64,000 bases of DNA from an uncultured Formosa sp. (GCA_913052445.1 CAJXDP010000001.1:123791-187790), one strand, 5' to 3'. Shown: positions 9,900-20,500, numbered from the stretch's first letter. Made by a program: numbers and translations. The notes: a model not told the origin generated them from the sequence alone.

Positions 9900-10715
9900 C
9901 TATACTGCTACATTATGTGTTCTCAATGCATCGTTTAACGATGTTTTTTTATTAGTACTTTCTTTTCGTTTTCCAATAATTAGTGCACAAGGCACGTTAA
10001 ATGAACCAGAAGGAAATTCTTTAGCATAACTACCAGGAATAACGACTGAACGTGCAGGTACAATGCCTTTAAACTCTTTTGGTTCTTCTCCAGTAATATC
10101 AATTATTTTTGTACTCATTGTTAGAATAACCCCTGCGCCTAATACTGCTTCAGTCTCGACACGAACACCTTCAACTACTATACAGCGAGAGCCTATAAAA
10201 GCATTATCTTCAATAACAACAGGAGCTGCTTGCAATGGTTCTAAAACACCTCCAATTCCAACTCCTCCAGAAAGGTGAACATTTTTTCCAATTTGAGCAC
10301 AACTTCCTACTGTTGCCCAAGTGTCCACCATAGTTCCTTCATCTACATATGCTCCGATATTAACATAGCTAGGCATTAAAATGGTACCTTTTGAAATGTA
10401 GGCACCATGGCGCGCTACTGCTTGAGGAACAACTCGAACACCTTTTTCGGCATATCCTTTTTTTAAAGGGATTTTATCATGAAATTCAAAAGGACCAACC
10501 TCAATTGATTTCATAGTTTGAATTGGAAAGTACATCACCACTGCTTTTTTAATCCATTCATTAACTTTCCATCCTTTGGGTGTTGGTTCTGCAACTCGGA
10601 GCTCACCTTTGTCTAATAAATCTATTATTGATCGAATCGCCTTTTTTGTTATATTTTCCTGCAGAAGAGTTCTGTCATCCCATGCAGATTCAATAAGTGT
10701 TCTCAAATTAGTCAT
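9900..10715 (-). CDS. dapD: 2,3,4,5-tetrahydropyridine-2,6-dicarboxylate N-succinyltransferase
   Basis: 271 aa left-handed beta-helix acyltransferase; 'GTMVDTWATVGSCAQIGKNVHLSGGVGIGGVLEPLQAAPVVIEDNAFIGSR'. Confidence 0.97.
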   Translation of the reverse strand: MTNLRTLIESAWDDRTLLQENITKKAIRSIIDLLDKGELRVAEPTPKGWKVNEWIKKAVVMYFPIQTMKSIEVGPFEFHDKIPLKKGYAEKGVRVVPQAVARHGAYISKGTILMPSYVNIGAYVDEGTMVDTWATVGSCAQIGKNVHLSGGVGIGGVLEPLQAAPVVIEDNAFIGSRCIVVEGVRVETEAVLGAGVILTMSTKIIDITGEEPKEFKGIVPARSVVIPGSYAKEFPSGSFNVPCALIIGKRKESTNKKTSLNDALRTHNVAV

Positions 10716-10728
10716 TGTGTCTTTTTCA

Positions 10729-10736
10729 CAAATATA
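10729..10736 (-). promoter_or_regulatory. -7-like box TATATTTG upstream of dapD
   Basis: TAnnTTTG on the minus strand about 13 nt before the dapD start. Confidence 0.45.
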
Positions 10737-10839
10737 ACCTTAATAAAAAAATATCATTAAATAATTAGTTTTTTTTGCAATTTAGCGGCTCTATTTTAAG
10801 CGTAGGTAGATCCGTTTTAAATTCTTATTTTAGCAGTAT

Positions 10840-11250
10840 ATGGGACGTCTCCTGGGAATTGACTATGGTAGTAAGCGGACGGGAATAGCCGTTACAGACG
10901 AGATGCAAATTATAGCATCAGGATTAACTACTGTAGACTCCAAAACCTTAATTGATTTTTTAAAATCTTATTCTGCTAAAGAAACAGTTGAACTAATTCT
11001 AATAGGATTGCCAAAACAAATGAATAATGAGCTTTCAGAAAGTGAGCCATTAATTTTGAAATTCATTAAAACACTATCTAAAGAACTCCCTAACATACCC
11101 ATCAAAAGGGTCGATGAACGCTTTACTTCAAAAATGGCTTTCCAGACAATGATTGATAGTGGTCTTACTAGAAAACAACGTAAAAACAAGGCGCTTGTAG
11201 ATGAAATTAGTGCAACGCTTATTCTTCAATCCTATCTTCATAATAAATAA
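10840..11250 (+). CDS. ruvX: Holliday junction resolvase RuvX / YqgF
   Basis: 'MGRLLGIDYGSKRTGIAVTDE', 'IPIKRVDERFTSKMA', 'KALVDEISATLILQSYL'. Confidence 0.95.
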   Translation: MGRLLGIDYGSKRTGIAVTDEMQIIASGLTTVDSKTLIDFLKSYSAKETVELILIGLPKQMNNELSESEPLILKFIKTLSKELPNIPIKRVDERFTSKMAFQTMIDSGLTRKQRKNKALVDEISATLILQSYLHNK

Positions 11251-11285
11251 TTCTAGAAGTATTATTTTATAAAACCAAAGAATTG

Positions 11286-11293
11286 TATTTTTG
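11286..11293 (+). promoter_or_regulatory. -7-like box TATTTTTG upstream of def
   Basis: TAnnTTTG match 19 nt before ATG 11313. Confidence 0.4.
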
Positions 11294-11312
11294 ACCCCTT
11301 ATTAACAAAAGC

Positions 11313-11906
11313 ATGATTTTACCAATTGTAGCCTATGGAGATTCTGTTCTTAAGAAGAGAGCTTCTGAGATTTCCAAAGGCACTCCAAAATTAGATGAAA
11401 CCATTTCCAATATGTACGAGACTATGTATGGTGCTTTTGGAGTTGGATTAGCAGCTCCACAAGTTGGACTTTCAATTCGTTTATTCCTTGTAGATACATC
11501 CCCTTTTGCAGATGATGAGGAATTTTCTATTGAAGATCGAAAAATATTAAAGGGTTTTAGAAGAACATTTATTAATGCTAAAATTATTGAAGAATCAGGA
11601 GAGGAATGGTCCTTTAATGAAGGGTGTTTAAGCATACCAAATGTTCGTGAAGAAGTGTTGAGAAAGCCAGTTATAGTAGTAGAATATCAAGACGAAAATT
11701 TTGAGAACCACAAAGAAACATTTGTTGGCTTAATTGCTAGGGTGATTCAGCATGAATATGATCATATTGAAGGAATTTTGTTTACCGATAAAGTGTCATC
11801 CCTCAAAAAGCGCCTTCTTAAGGGTAAATTAATTAATATATCCAAAGGAAAAACTAGTGTCGATTATCGAATGCGTTTTCCAAATATGTCAAAAAAAAGA
11901 TCTTAA
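11313..11906 (+). CDS. def: Peptide deformylase
   Basis: 'GVGLAAPQVG', 'EGCLSIPNV', 'IQHEYDHIEGILFTD'. Confidence 0.97.
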   Translation: MILPIVAYGDSVLKKRASEISKGTPKLDETISNMYETMYGAFGVGLAAPQVGLSIRLFLVDTSPFADDEEFSIEDRKILKGFRRTFINAKIIEESGEEWSFNEGCLSIPNVREEVLRKPVIVVEYQDENFENHKETFVGLIARVIQHEYDHIEGILFTDKVSSLKKRLLKGKLINISKGKTSVDYRMRFPNMSKKRS

Positions 11907-11927
11907 ATCAATAACATAACTTAATTA

Positions 11928-12347
11928 ATGGAATTAGATAAAATTTTAGCCATTTCAAAAAAACCAGGCTTATATAAATTAGTAACACAATCTCGAGGTG
12001 GCTTTATTGCAGAATCTTTATTAGATCAAAAACGTATTTCAGTTATTATTAGTAGTAACGTGAGTTTGCTGAGTGAAATTGCAATATACACACTCAGTGA
12101 AGAAGTGCCCTTAAAAACTGTTTTCTATAAGATTTATGAGAAAGAAAATGGCGAGCAAACAAGCACAAGTCCTAAAGCTTCTAAAGACGATTTAGAAGCC
12201 TATTTTTTCTCTGTGCTGTCTGATTACGATGAGGATCGTGTCTATGCTAGTGACATTAAAAAGATATTGAATTGGTATAATTTATTAAATCTTCACAAGC
12301 TTCTCGATTTTAAAAACGAGAAGCTTGGTTCTGATGAAGAGGAATAG
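11928..12347 (+). CDS. DUF5606 domain-containing protein
   Basis: 139 aa 'MELDKILAISKKPGLYKLVTQSRGGFIAESL...', conserved downstream of ruvX-def in flavobacteria. Confidence 0.8.
   Translation: MELDKILAISKKPGLYKLVTQSRGGFIAESLLDQKRISVIISSNVSLLSEIAIYTLSEEVPLKTVFYKIYEKENGEQTSTSPKASKDDLEAYFFSVLSDYDEDRVYASDIKKILNWYNLLNLHKLLDFKNEKLGSDEEE
12296..12327. repeat. Inverted repeat CAAGCTTCTCG-attttaaaaa-CGAGAAGCTTG within the 3' end of the DUF5606 gene
   Basis: Perfect 11-nt arms; the 10-nt interior is a TTTT/AAAA run that could extend pairing after one mismatch. Confidence 0.9.
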
Positions 12348-12375
12348 AAAAAAGCAGCTTTAAGCTGCTTTTTTT
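12348..12375 (+). terminator. Rho-independent terminator after the ruvX-def-DUF5606 group
   Basis: AAAAAAGCAGCTT-TA-AGCTGCTTTTTT hairpin with T-run directly after the stop codon. Confidence 0.9.
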
Positions 12376-12392
12376 AACACTTTATTTTACAA

Positions 12393-13772
12393 ATGGTTGC
12401 ACACCTAACAAAAGAATTTCGCTACAATTGGAAGTTGTCAGCTCCTGTTATTATGGGGATGTTGGGACATACTTTTGTTGGTTTAGTGGATAATATTATG
12501 GTGGGACAACTAGGGTCTGCACAATTGGCAGCAGTATCGCTTGGTAATAGCTTTTTCTTTGTAGCTATGTCATTAGGTATAGGTTTTTCTACTGCTATTA
12601 CCCCATTGATTGCCGAAGCGGATTCTGAAAATAACTTCAAAAAAGGAAAATCTGCGTTTAAGCATGGTTTGTTTTTATGTACGGTTTTAAGCCTTTTTCT
12701 TTTTGGAATAATTCTATTAGCTAAACCACTCATGTACATGATGGAGCAACCCGAAGAAGTGGTGCTTTTAACAATGCCTTACTTAGATATTATAGCAATT
12801 TCTTTAATCCCTCTGATTATATTTCAAGGATTTAAGCAATTTAGTGACGGGCTTTCATTGACTAAGCATGCGATGTATGCAACTATAGTCAGCAACCTAA
12901 TAAATATAGGTTTTAATTACCTTTTGATTTTTGGTAAATTTGGTTTTCCTAAGATGGGAATCGTTGGGGCTGGGGTGGGTACGTTAGTGTCGCGAGTTAC
13001 TATGATTGTTATTATATGGGTTCTTCTTAAAAATGATAGAAAAGCATCTGCCTTTGTTAGTAATATTAAGTTGTTTGTTTTAGAAAGTAAGATGCTTAAA
13101 AAAATAACTAATTTGGGATTGCCTAGCGCAATGCAAATGTTTTTTGAAGTTGCTATTTTCACATCTGCTATTTGGCTTAGTGGGCTTTTGGGTAAAAATG
13201 CACAAGCAGCAAACCAAATTGCACTTAATTTATCTTCAATGACATTTATGATCGCAATGGGATTAAGTGTAACAGCGATGATTCGTGTTGGTAATCAAAA
13301 GGGGTTGAAAAATTATGTTGAGCTTCAGCGTATAGCAAAGTCTATATTTCTAATGGGTATTATGTTTGCATCTCTTTTTGCGCTTCTCTTTTTGATTTTT
13401 CATGATATTTTACCAGCCCTTTACCTAGATTTAGAAGATGTAAACAATTATTTAGATAATCAAGAAGTAGTGGCAATTGCTTCAAAATTACTAATTGTAG
13501 CCGCCTTGTTTCAAATTAGTGATAGTATTCAGGTTGTTTTTTTAGGCGCTCTTAGGGGTTTGCAAGATGTAAAGATACCAACGCTTCTAACTTTTATAGC
13601 CTATTGGATGATTGGATTCCCTACTAGTTATTTTCTTGGAAAAGAAACGGCTTATGGCAGCCCTGGTATTTGGATTGGTCTTTTGGTAGGATTAGCATCG
13701 GCCTCCATTTTTTTATATCTTAGATTTATTTATTTAACGAATCGATTGATTCAAGCTAATAAAAGTAATTAA
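12393..13772 (+). CDS. MATE family efflux transporter
   Basis: 459 aa, 12-TM MATE; 'NWKLSAPVIMGMLGHTFVGLVDNIMVGQLGSAQLAAVSLGNS'. Confidence 0.95.
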   Translation: MVAHLTKEFRYNWKLSAPVIMGMLGHTFVGLVDNIMVGQLGSAQLAAVSLGNSFFFVAMSLGIGFSTAITPLIAEADSENNFKKGKSAFKHGLFLCTVLSLFLFGIILLAKPLMYMMEQPEEVVLLTMPYLDIIAISLIPLIIFQGFKQFSDGLSLTKHAMYATIVSNLINIGFNYLLIFGKFGFPKMGIVGAGVGTLVSRVTMIVIIWVLLKNDRKASAFVSNIKLFVLESKMLKKITNLGLPSAMQMFFEVAIFTSAIWLSGLLGKNAQAANQIALNLSSMTFMIAMGLSVTAMIRVGNQKGLKNYVELQRIAKSIFLMGIMFASLFALLFLIFHDILPALYLDLEDVNNYLDNQEVVAIASKLLIVAALFQISDSIQVVFLGALRGLQDVKIPTLLTFIAYWMIGFPTSYFLGKETAYGSPGIWIGLLVGLASASIFLYLRFIYLTNRLIQANKSN

Positions 13773-13774
13773 TT

Positions 13775-14002
13775 ATGAAGTTACCAAAATTTATTCTTGG
13801 AGATAATACAGACTTTCCTGAAGCTATATTTGTGATTCATACAGACTTTCCTCGTTTTATTATCAATTTACAAACAGACGAGTTGGAATGGTTAGAGGAT
13901 TTTGACACTCAAGACGAAGAAGAGCTTATTTTAGAAACAGAGACAGCCATTAAAGAAGCTACTGAATTTTATGACAAAGAAGTCTCTACATACGATAATT
14001 AA
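13775..14002 (+). CDS. Small acidic conserved hypothetical protein
   Basis: 75 aa ORF packed between MATE and PAP2 genes with 2-nt gaps on either side. Confidence 0.7.
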   Translation: MKLPKFILGDNTDFPEAIFVIHTDFPRFIINLQTDELEWLEDFDTQDEEELILETETAIKEATEFYDKEVSTYDN

Positions 14003-14004
14003 TC

Positions 14005-14562
14005 ATGCTAGATCAACTCATAGAATTTGATAAGTCATTTCTAATATTTCTAAATAACTTGGGGTCTCCGACTTGGGACGGCTTTTGGTTATTAGTTACA
14101 AATAAACGCACCTTTATTCCAATGTACTTGGTTTTGCTTTACTTTATGTGTAAGTCGTTAAGTAAAAAGGGGGTGTTTTTTCTATTGATTTCAATTATAT
14201 TTATGATTATTTTTACAGATCAAATTACTAATCTGTTTAAATTTACTTTTGAACGTCTTCGTCCCTGCGCACAGGTAGGAGTGTTAGAGTTTATAAGACA
14301 AGATAGTTGTTGGGGCTTTGGGTTTTTCTCTGGACACTCTTCAAATTCAATGGCAACATCTATTTTCGTGGGTTTGATGCTTCGTCGCACACACAAAAAA
14401 CTAATCTATCTATTGATTATATGGAGTATTACCGTTGCCTATAGCCGTATTTACTTAGGATTGCATTATCCCTTAGATATTTTATGTGGTCTTAGCTTTG
14501 GAGTATTATCAGGATATTTGTTCTACAGAGTTTTTCAAGCTTTAAGAATGCGTTTTCTGTAA
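14005..14562 (+). CDS. PAP2 superfamily phosphatase, membrane-bound
   Basis: 'KFTFERLRPCAQ', 'FFSGHSSNSMATSIF', 'SRIYLGLHYPLDILCG' PAP2 motifs. Confidence 0.93.
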   Translation: MLDQLIEFDKSFLIFLNNLGSPTWDGFWLLVTNKRTFIPMYLVLLYFMCKSLSKKGVFFLLISIIFMIIFTDQITNLFKFTFERLRPCAQVGVLEFIRQDSCWGFGFFSGHSSNSMATSIFVGLMLRRTHKKLIYLLIIWSITVAYSRIYLGLHYPLDILCGLSFGVLSGYLFYRVFQALRMRFL

Positions 14563-15633
14563 GTTGAGTAGGTATTTAGCTGCTGCAAAAGGGGAGCGCT
14601 TATTGTTTTTAATTAATATGATTTGAGACTCCATCTCTTTGATAATTTCGTCATTTTTGAAGAACTGGTCTTTTAGTTGATTTTCAATAGATTGAATTAG
14701 CCAAAATATGTTTTGTTCCTGCCGTTTTTGGGTTAAATACCCTTCTGATTTCGCCAGACTCACATAGTCTTTAATCAAAGTCCAGCTTTCTTCGATTCCC
14801 TTGGATTCGAGTGAACTGCACATAATTACTTTTGGTGTCCAGTTAGAGGCTTTGGCTGGGTAGAGGTGAAGGGCTCTTTTAAATTCCAACATCGATAATT
14901 TGGCGGCATTTTTATTATTTCCGTCTGCTTTGTTAATAATAATTGCATCAGCCATCTCTATGATTCCTCGTTTAATTCCTTGTAGTTCATCGCCTGCGCC
15001 AGCTAGTTTAAGGAGTAGGAAAAAGTCAACCATACTGTGAACGGCTGTTTCACTTTGTCCAACTCCTACGGTTTCAATTAAAATTACATCATACCCAGCG
15101 GCTTCGCAAAGTGTAATTGATTCTCGTGTGTGTCGTGCTACGCCTCCTAAAGATTCTCCTGCTGCTGATGGTCTAATAAAAGCATTTGGGTTCCTTACCA
15201 AGGAGTCCATTCGAGTTTTATCACCTAAAATACTACCCTTACTTAGACTGCTACTGGGATCTACAGCTAAAACAGCTACTTTACTACCTAGCGAGGTTAA
15301 GTAGGCACCCAAGGATTCGATATAAGTACTTTTTCCAACCCCTGGCACTCCAGTAATGCCAACTCGTATAGAAGGCTTTGTGTGTTCTAAGCAGTTTTGA
15401 ATTAAGTTATTTGCTTTTGTTTGGTGGGATATATTCTGACTTTCAATCAAAGTGATGCCTCTACTTAATGCGGTGGTATTGCTTTCTAAAATACCTTTAA
15501 GTAATTTTTCAACTGAGGGCTGATCCCGCCGTTTTCTTTTTAATTTAGAAATCGCATTTTTATTCGTAGATTCTTGTTCGGGAACTCCTTTGTGTTCTCG
15601 AAATGCAGCTTTATTAGATAGATTGTTATTCAC
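14542..15633 (-). CDS. meaB: Methylmalonyl-CoA mutase-associated GTPase MeaB (ArgK family)
   Basis: 'VGITGVPGVGKSTYIESLG', 'VAVLAVDPSSSLSKGSILGDKTRM', 'IETVGVGQSE'. Confidence 0.95.
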   Translation of the reverse strand: MNNNLSNKAAFREHKGVPEQESTNKNAISKLKRKRRDQPSVEKLLKGILESNTTALSRGITLIESQNISHQTKANNLIQNCLEHTKPSIRVGITGVPGVGKSTYIESLGAYLTSLGSKVAVLAVDPSSSLSKGSILGDKTRMDSLVRNPNAFIRPSAAGESLGGVARHTRESITLCEAAGYDVILIETVGVGQSETAVHSMVDFFLLLKLAGAGDELQGIKRGIIEMADAIIINKADGNNKNAAKLSMLEFKRALHLYPAKASNWTPKVIMCSSLESKGIEESWTLIKDYVSLAKSEGYLTQKRQEQNIFWLIQSIENQLKDQFFKNDEIIKEMESQIILIKNNKRSPFAAAKYLLNLQKTHS

Positions 15634-15722
15634 AGCAAAATTGTTGGTACTAATTTAATCTAATTTTTTATACTGGGAATGTTTTTTTGAATGTACGTAT
15701 CTTTAAGTCATATTTTATTTCA

Positions 15723-16403
15723 ATGGATTTTGAAAAATTTTTAATGGGGTTGTCAGAAGAGTCAATTAAAGTTATTGCTCCTGAGGTGGATTTTAGTGCT
15801 TATACTCCTATAGATTTGTCAGTGAGAAATAAAGATTTGGAAAAATTTGACTTACAATGTTCCGCTTCTTGGGCCAACTACATAGCCTCCTACCTTAGAA
15901 ACTGTCAAAAATTAATAGCCCATGGGGGGTACTTGGAGCGTCGTGCTTTGTATGACAGAAGTGATTATTTTTACCAAACTAGTTCTTTAAAATCACGGAA
16001 TATTCACTTAGGGGTAGATTTATGGTGTGATGAAGAAACCGCTGTTTTAGCCGCTTTTGATGGTGTGATACATAGTTTTTCAGATAATATAAATTTTGGT
16101 GATTATGGGCCTACAGTAGTTGTAAAGCATTCTATAAAAGATGTTGTTTTTTACACTCTTTATGGTCATTTGTCTAGGTCATCAATTAAAAGTTTATGTA
16201 AAAACACTCAAATACTTAAAGGTCAGGTTATTGGATTTTTAGGTAATAGCAAAATTAATGGTGATTACGCATCACATTTACACTTTCAAATTATAAAAGA
16301 TATGCAACATTACAAGGGTGATTACCCAGGTGTATCTTCACAGGCTGATATTGAATTTTATTGCAATAATTGTCCAGACCCTAACTTAGTTTTGAAACTA
16401 TAA
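15723..16403 (+). CDS. M23 family metallopeptidase (peptidoglycan endopeptidase-like)
   Basis: 'HLGVDLWCDEETAVLAAFDGVIHSF', 'YTLYGHLS', 'ASHLHFQI'. ATG 15723 (MDFEKFLMGL) preferred over TTG 15687. Confidence 0.85.
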   Translation: MDFEKFLMGLSEESIKVIAPEVDFSAYTPIDLSVRNKDLEKFDLQCSASWANYIASYLRNCQKLIAHGGYLERRALYDRSDYFYQTSSLKSRNIHLGVDLWCDEETAVLAAFDGVIHSFSDNINFGDYGPTVVVKHSIKDVVFYTLYGHLSRSSIKSLCKNTQILKGQVIGFLGNSKINGDYASHLHFQIIKDMQHYKGDYPGVSSQADIEFYCNNCPDPNLVLKL

Positions 16404-16432
16404 TTGTTAGCTAATTCTTAGATTATTTTTAA

Positions 16433-17332
16433 TTATCGTAATCCATTAATGTCATAGCTAGAAACAAAGTCCCAAACTAATTCAGATGTACTCTTACCTT
16501 CATAACTTGCGCTAAACCAAACATGCTCTCCTCCAATATATTTGTAATGCTCAACTGATACCGAGCTATCCCCTTCATCGTAACTATAATGTTCTATTGT
16601 CATTCCTCCACTAGTGTCACTACTTACATTTGGGTTTAAATTAGTATTATTAAAAGTAATCCAATGCTCTAAAGTGCTTTGAACAGAACCCCATTCACTG
16701 CTTCCAGTATAGGGTATTGTGTCATCTGAGGTTCCATGAAGATGTATTACAGGCATTGGGTGGCTTACAGGGCCTGCACAATCCAACATACTCCCTGAAA
16801 CAGAAGCCACTGCAGCAATTAAGTCACTTTTATAATTTGCTAGTCCATATGCCATCATACCTCCATTGGAGTATCCAACTGCATAAATTCTGTCCATATC
16901 AACATTATGTTGAAATGAAATCTCAACAATCATAGATTCAATAAAACCAAAATCATTAGCGGTGCTTTTATTGTCTCCACCATTCGGGCAAGGATTCCAA
17001 TGTGGTGCTCCGTCTAAGCAACTTCCTTGAGGATATACTAGGATAAACACTTCAGTTTCTGCTAATGCTCGCATGTCAGCATTGTTCATATAATTTTCAG
17101 CTGAATCTCCAAATCCATGAAAATTAAAAATTATAGGAATATTTGCATCTCCGTCATAAGAAGTTGGTACATAAAGAATGTATTCTCTTAATTCTCCATC
17201 AATTTCTATGGTTTCGGCATTTGCACCACCATACATACACGACTCTGAAAAACTTTTCCCAGAATCTTCATTACATCCAATGTTTATTATGCCTAAGTAG
17301 AGGATTAGTATTAAATTTAATATATTTTTCAT
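16433..17332 (-). CDS. LpqC / PHB-depolymerase-like esterase, lipoprotein
   Basis: Lipobox 'GIINIGC'; 'PIIFNFHGFGDSAENY', 'YAVGYSNGGMMAYGLA' (GYSNGG serine elbow), 'IHLHGTSDDTIPY', 'GGEHVW'. Start at internal M (MKNILNLILILYLGIINIGCNED). Confidence 0.85.
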   Translation of the reverse strand: MKNILNLILILYLGIINIGCNEDSGKSFSESCMYGGANAETIEIDGELREYILYVPTSYDGDANIPIIFNFHGFGDSAENYMNNADMRALAETEVFILVYPQGSCLDGAPHWNPCPNGGDNKSTANDFGFIESMIVEISFQHNVDMDRIYAVGYSNGGMMAYGLANYKSDLIAAVASVSGSMLDCAGPVSHPMPVIHLHGTSDDTIPYTGSSEWGSVQSTLEHWITFNNTNLNPNVSSDTSGGMTIEHYSYDEGDSSVSVEHYKYIGGEHVWFSASYEGKSTSELVWDFVSSYDINGLR

Positions 17333-17512
17333 TTTGAATTTATTTAATAAATACATCTTAAAATTAATAAAAATTATCCTTGATAAATTATAAAAAAAAG
17401 TTAAGGTTTGGTTAGGGCGTTCTGAATAATTCTGCGGCAGGAGATTTAATAGTGTAAAAAAGCTAATTTAAAGATGGATTTTTTTTAAATCTTTCACAAA
17501 GCTAGTTATAGA

Positions 17513-20500
17513 TTAATTAACCAATACCCATTCGCCCTTGGCTATAAGAGGTTCAGCTTGTTTGTATTTGACAGTTTTATTTTCACCGCTCATCACATGC
17601 TTAATTGTAACACGATCATTACGTCCAATTTTTGGTTGGTCTCTAACAATCGTTTCAACTATTTGTTGGGATCCTTGTGTGTTTCCAGCCGCCCTAGATT
17701 GTGCTGATCGCTCATCTAAATTGGGAATATTTTCTTTAGAGGTTTGTGTCTTTTCTCGACGACGCGATTTTGCTTCCTGAATGGTATTGGCAGTTTCCTG
17801 CGGAATCTCACCTTTAAACAGAAATGAAATAACCTCTTTATTTACTTGGTCAATCATTGATTTAAACAGCTCAAACGATTCAAATTTATAAATAAGTAAG
17901 GGGTCTTTTTGTTCATGAACAGCCAGCTGAACCGATTGCTTTAGTTCGTCCATTTTTCTTAAATGGGTTTTCCAAGCATCATCAATAATCGCTAAGGATA
18001 TGTTTTTCTCAAAATCGGTTACTAGTTGCTTACCATTTGTTTGGTAGGCTTTTTCTAGATCTGTTACCACTTGAAGTGACTTCACACCATCTGTAAAAGG
18101 TACAACAATACGTTTAAACTTATCCCGCTGGGTCTCATATACATTTTGAATCACAGGAAAAGCCAATTCGGCATTACGCTTCATTTTTGTTATATAGTGT
18201 TGGAACGCAGTTTTGTATACTTTTCCAGCAATTTCAAGGGGAGTCATTTCAGAAAATTCATCTGAAGAAATTGGAGAACTCATGGAAAAATAACGGATCA
18301 ATTCAAATTCAAAGTTTTTAAAGTCGTTATTATCCTTGTTGTCCTCCGATATTATTTCAGACGTATCATATATCATATTTGCTAAATCTACACGCAGACG
18401 CTCTCCGAAAAGGGCATTATAGCGACGTTTGTAAACCACTTCACGCTGTGAGTTCATGACATCATCATATTCTAACAAACGCTTTCTTACACCAAATTGA
18501 TTTTCTTCTACTTTTTTCTGGGCGCGTTCAATGGATTTTGAGATCATTGAGTGTTGAATCACTTCCCCTTCTTCAAGACCCATACGATCCATCATTTTGG
18601 CAATTCTTTCACTTCCAAACAAACGCATCAAATTATCTTCTAAGGATACGTAAAACTGTGAGCTTCCTGGATCTCCTTGACGTCCTGCACGTCCACGTAA
18701 TTGTCTGTCTACTCGACGAGAGTCATGACGTTCCGTTCCAACTATGGCCAAACCACCAGCTGCTTTGACTGCATCAGATAATTTAATGTCAGTTCCACGC
18801 CCAGCCATGTTTGTGGCTATAGTGACTTGTCCTGGTTGTCCAGCTTCCGCCACAATATCGGCTTCCTTTTTGTGAAGTTTTGCATTTAGGACATTATGAG
18901 GAATTTTTCGGATACTCAACATTTTTCCTAACAGTTCACTAATTTCTACATTGGTTGTTCCTATTAGCACCGGACGCCCTGACTCAGATAAATTAGTCAC
19001 TTCGTCAATAACGGCATTATATTTTTCTCGCTTGGTTTTATATACCAAATCTTCGCGGTCATCTCTAGCAATTGGGCGGTTTGTAGGAATTTCTACAACA
19101 TCTAATTTATAAATCTCCCAAAATTCACCTGCTTCCGTTACTGCCGTTCCTGTCATACCAGAGAGCTTGCGGTACATTCTAAAGTAGTTCTGTAAAGTTA
19201 CTGTTGCAAACGTTTGTGTGGCCGCTTCAATTTTAACATTTTCTTTGGCTTCAATCGCTTGGTGAAGTCCATCACTGTAACGACGGCCGTCCATGATACG
19301 TCCAGTTTGCTCATCGACGATCATTACTTTATTTTCCATCACCACATATTGAATATCTTTTTCAAATAAGGCATAGGCCTTTAATAGTTGGTTTAAGGTG
19401 TGAATGCGTTCTGATTTAACGCCAAATTCTCTAAATAATTCTTCTTTAAGTTCGGCTTCTTTTTTGGTAGTAAGATTTTGATTTTCAATCTTAGAAATTT
19501 CCATACCTATTTCTGGCATTACAAAAAAATCGGGATTATCTTTTCCAGACAGGTATTCGACACCTTTATCAGAAAGTTCTATCTGATTGTTTTTCTCATC
19601 GATTACATAATAGAGTTCTTCATCTACTTTAGGCATTTCTCTATTATTATCCTGCATGTAAAAATTTTCAGTTTTTTGAAGGAGTTGTTTGATTCCTTCT
19701 TCACTTAAAAATTTAATCAGTGCTTTGTTTTTTGGAATACCTCTAAAGACTCGTAATAATTGAAAGCCACCTTCTTTGGTATCTCCAGAAGCAATCATTT
19801 TTTTAGCCTCTGCCAATACACCGGTAAGATATTTACGCTGAATGCCAACAATGTTTTCTACTTTTGGTTTCAATTCCATAAATTCATGACGGTCTCCCTG
19901 CGGAATGGGACCAGAGATGATTAATGGCGTTCTCGCATCATCAATTAAAACCGAATCAATTTCATCTACAATTGCATAGTGATGTGGTCGTTGTACCAAG
20001 TCTGTTGTCGCATGCGCCATGTTATCCCTTAGGTAGTCGAATCCAAATTCATTATTGGTTCCATAGGTAATATCAGCATTGTAAGCGTTTTTTCTTTCTT
20101 GTGAGTTTGGCTGGTGGTAATCGATACAATCAACACTCAGTCCGTGGAATTGAAAAATAGGTGCCATCCAAGCACTATCTCTTTTTGCTAAATAATCATT
20201 AACTGTTACCAAGTGAACTCCTTTTCCAGTTAAGGCATTTAAGTAAACAGGGAGTGTAGCCACCAATGTTTTTCCTTCTCCAGTATGCATCTCCGCAATT
20301 TTTCCTTGGTGCATAGCAACCCCACCAATCAGCTGAACATCGTAGTGTACCATATCCCAAGTAATTGGTTTCCCGGCAGCATCCCATGAGTTAGCCCAAA
20401 ATGCTTTTTCACCCTTTAAGGTGATGTAGTCTTTAGTTCCAGAGAGTTCTCTGTCATAGGAGCTTGCTGTAACCTCAATAGTTGTATTATTTACAAAACG

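Noticed and set aside
10063-10278. Plus-strand ORF antisense to dapD
   Set aside because: Mirror ORF of a well-supported gene with no family match.
11333-11635. 100-aa minus-strand ORF antisense to def
   Set aside because: Shadow ORF; def is unambiguous.
12422-12739. 105-aa minus-strand ORF antisense to the MATE gene
   Set aside because: Shadow ORF with no domain logic.
20199-20387. 62-aa same-strand ORF inside secA in another frame
   Set aside because: Out-of-frame ORF within a conserved essential gene.
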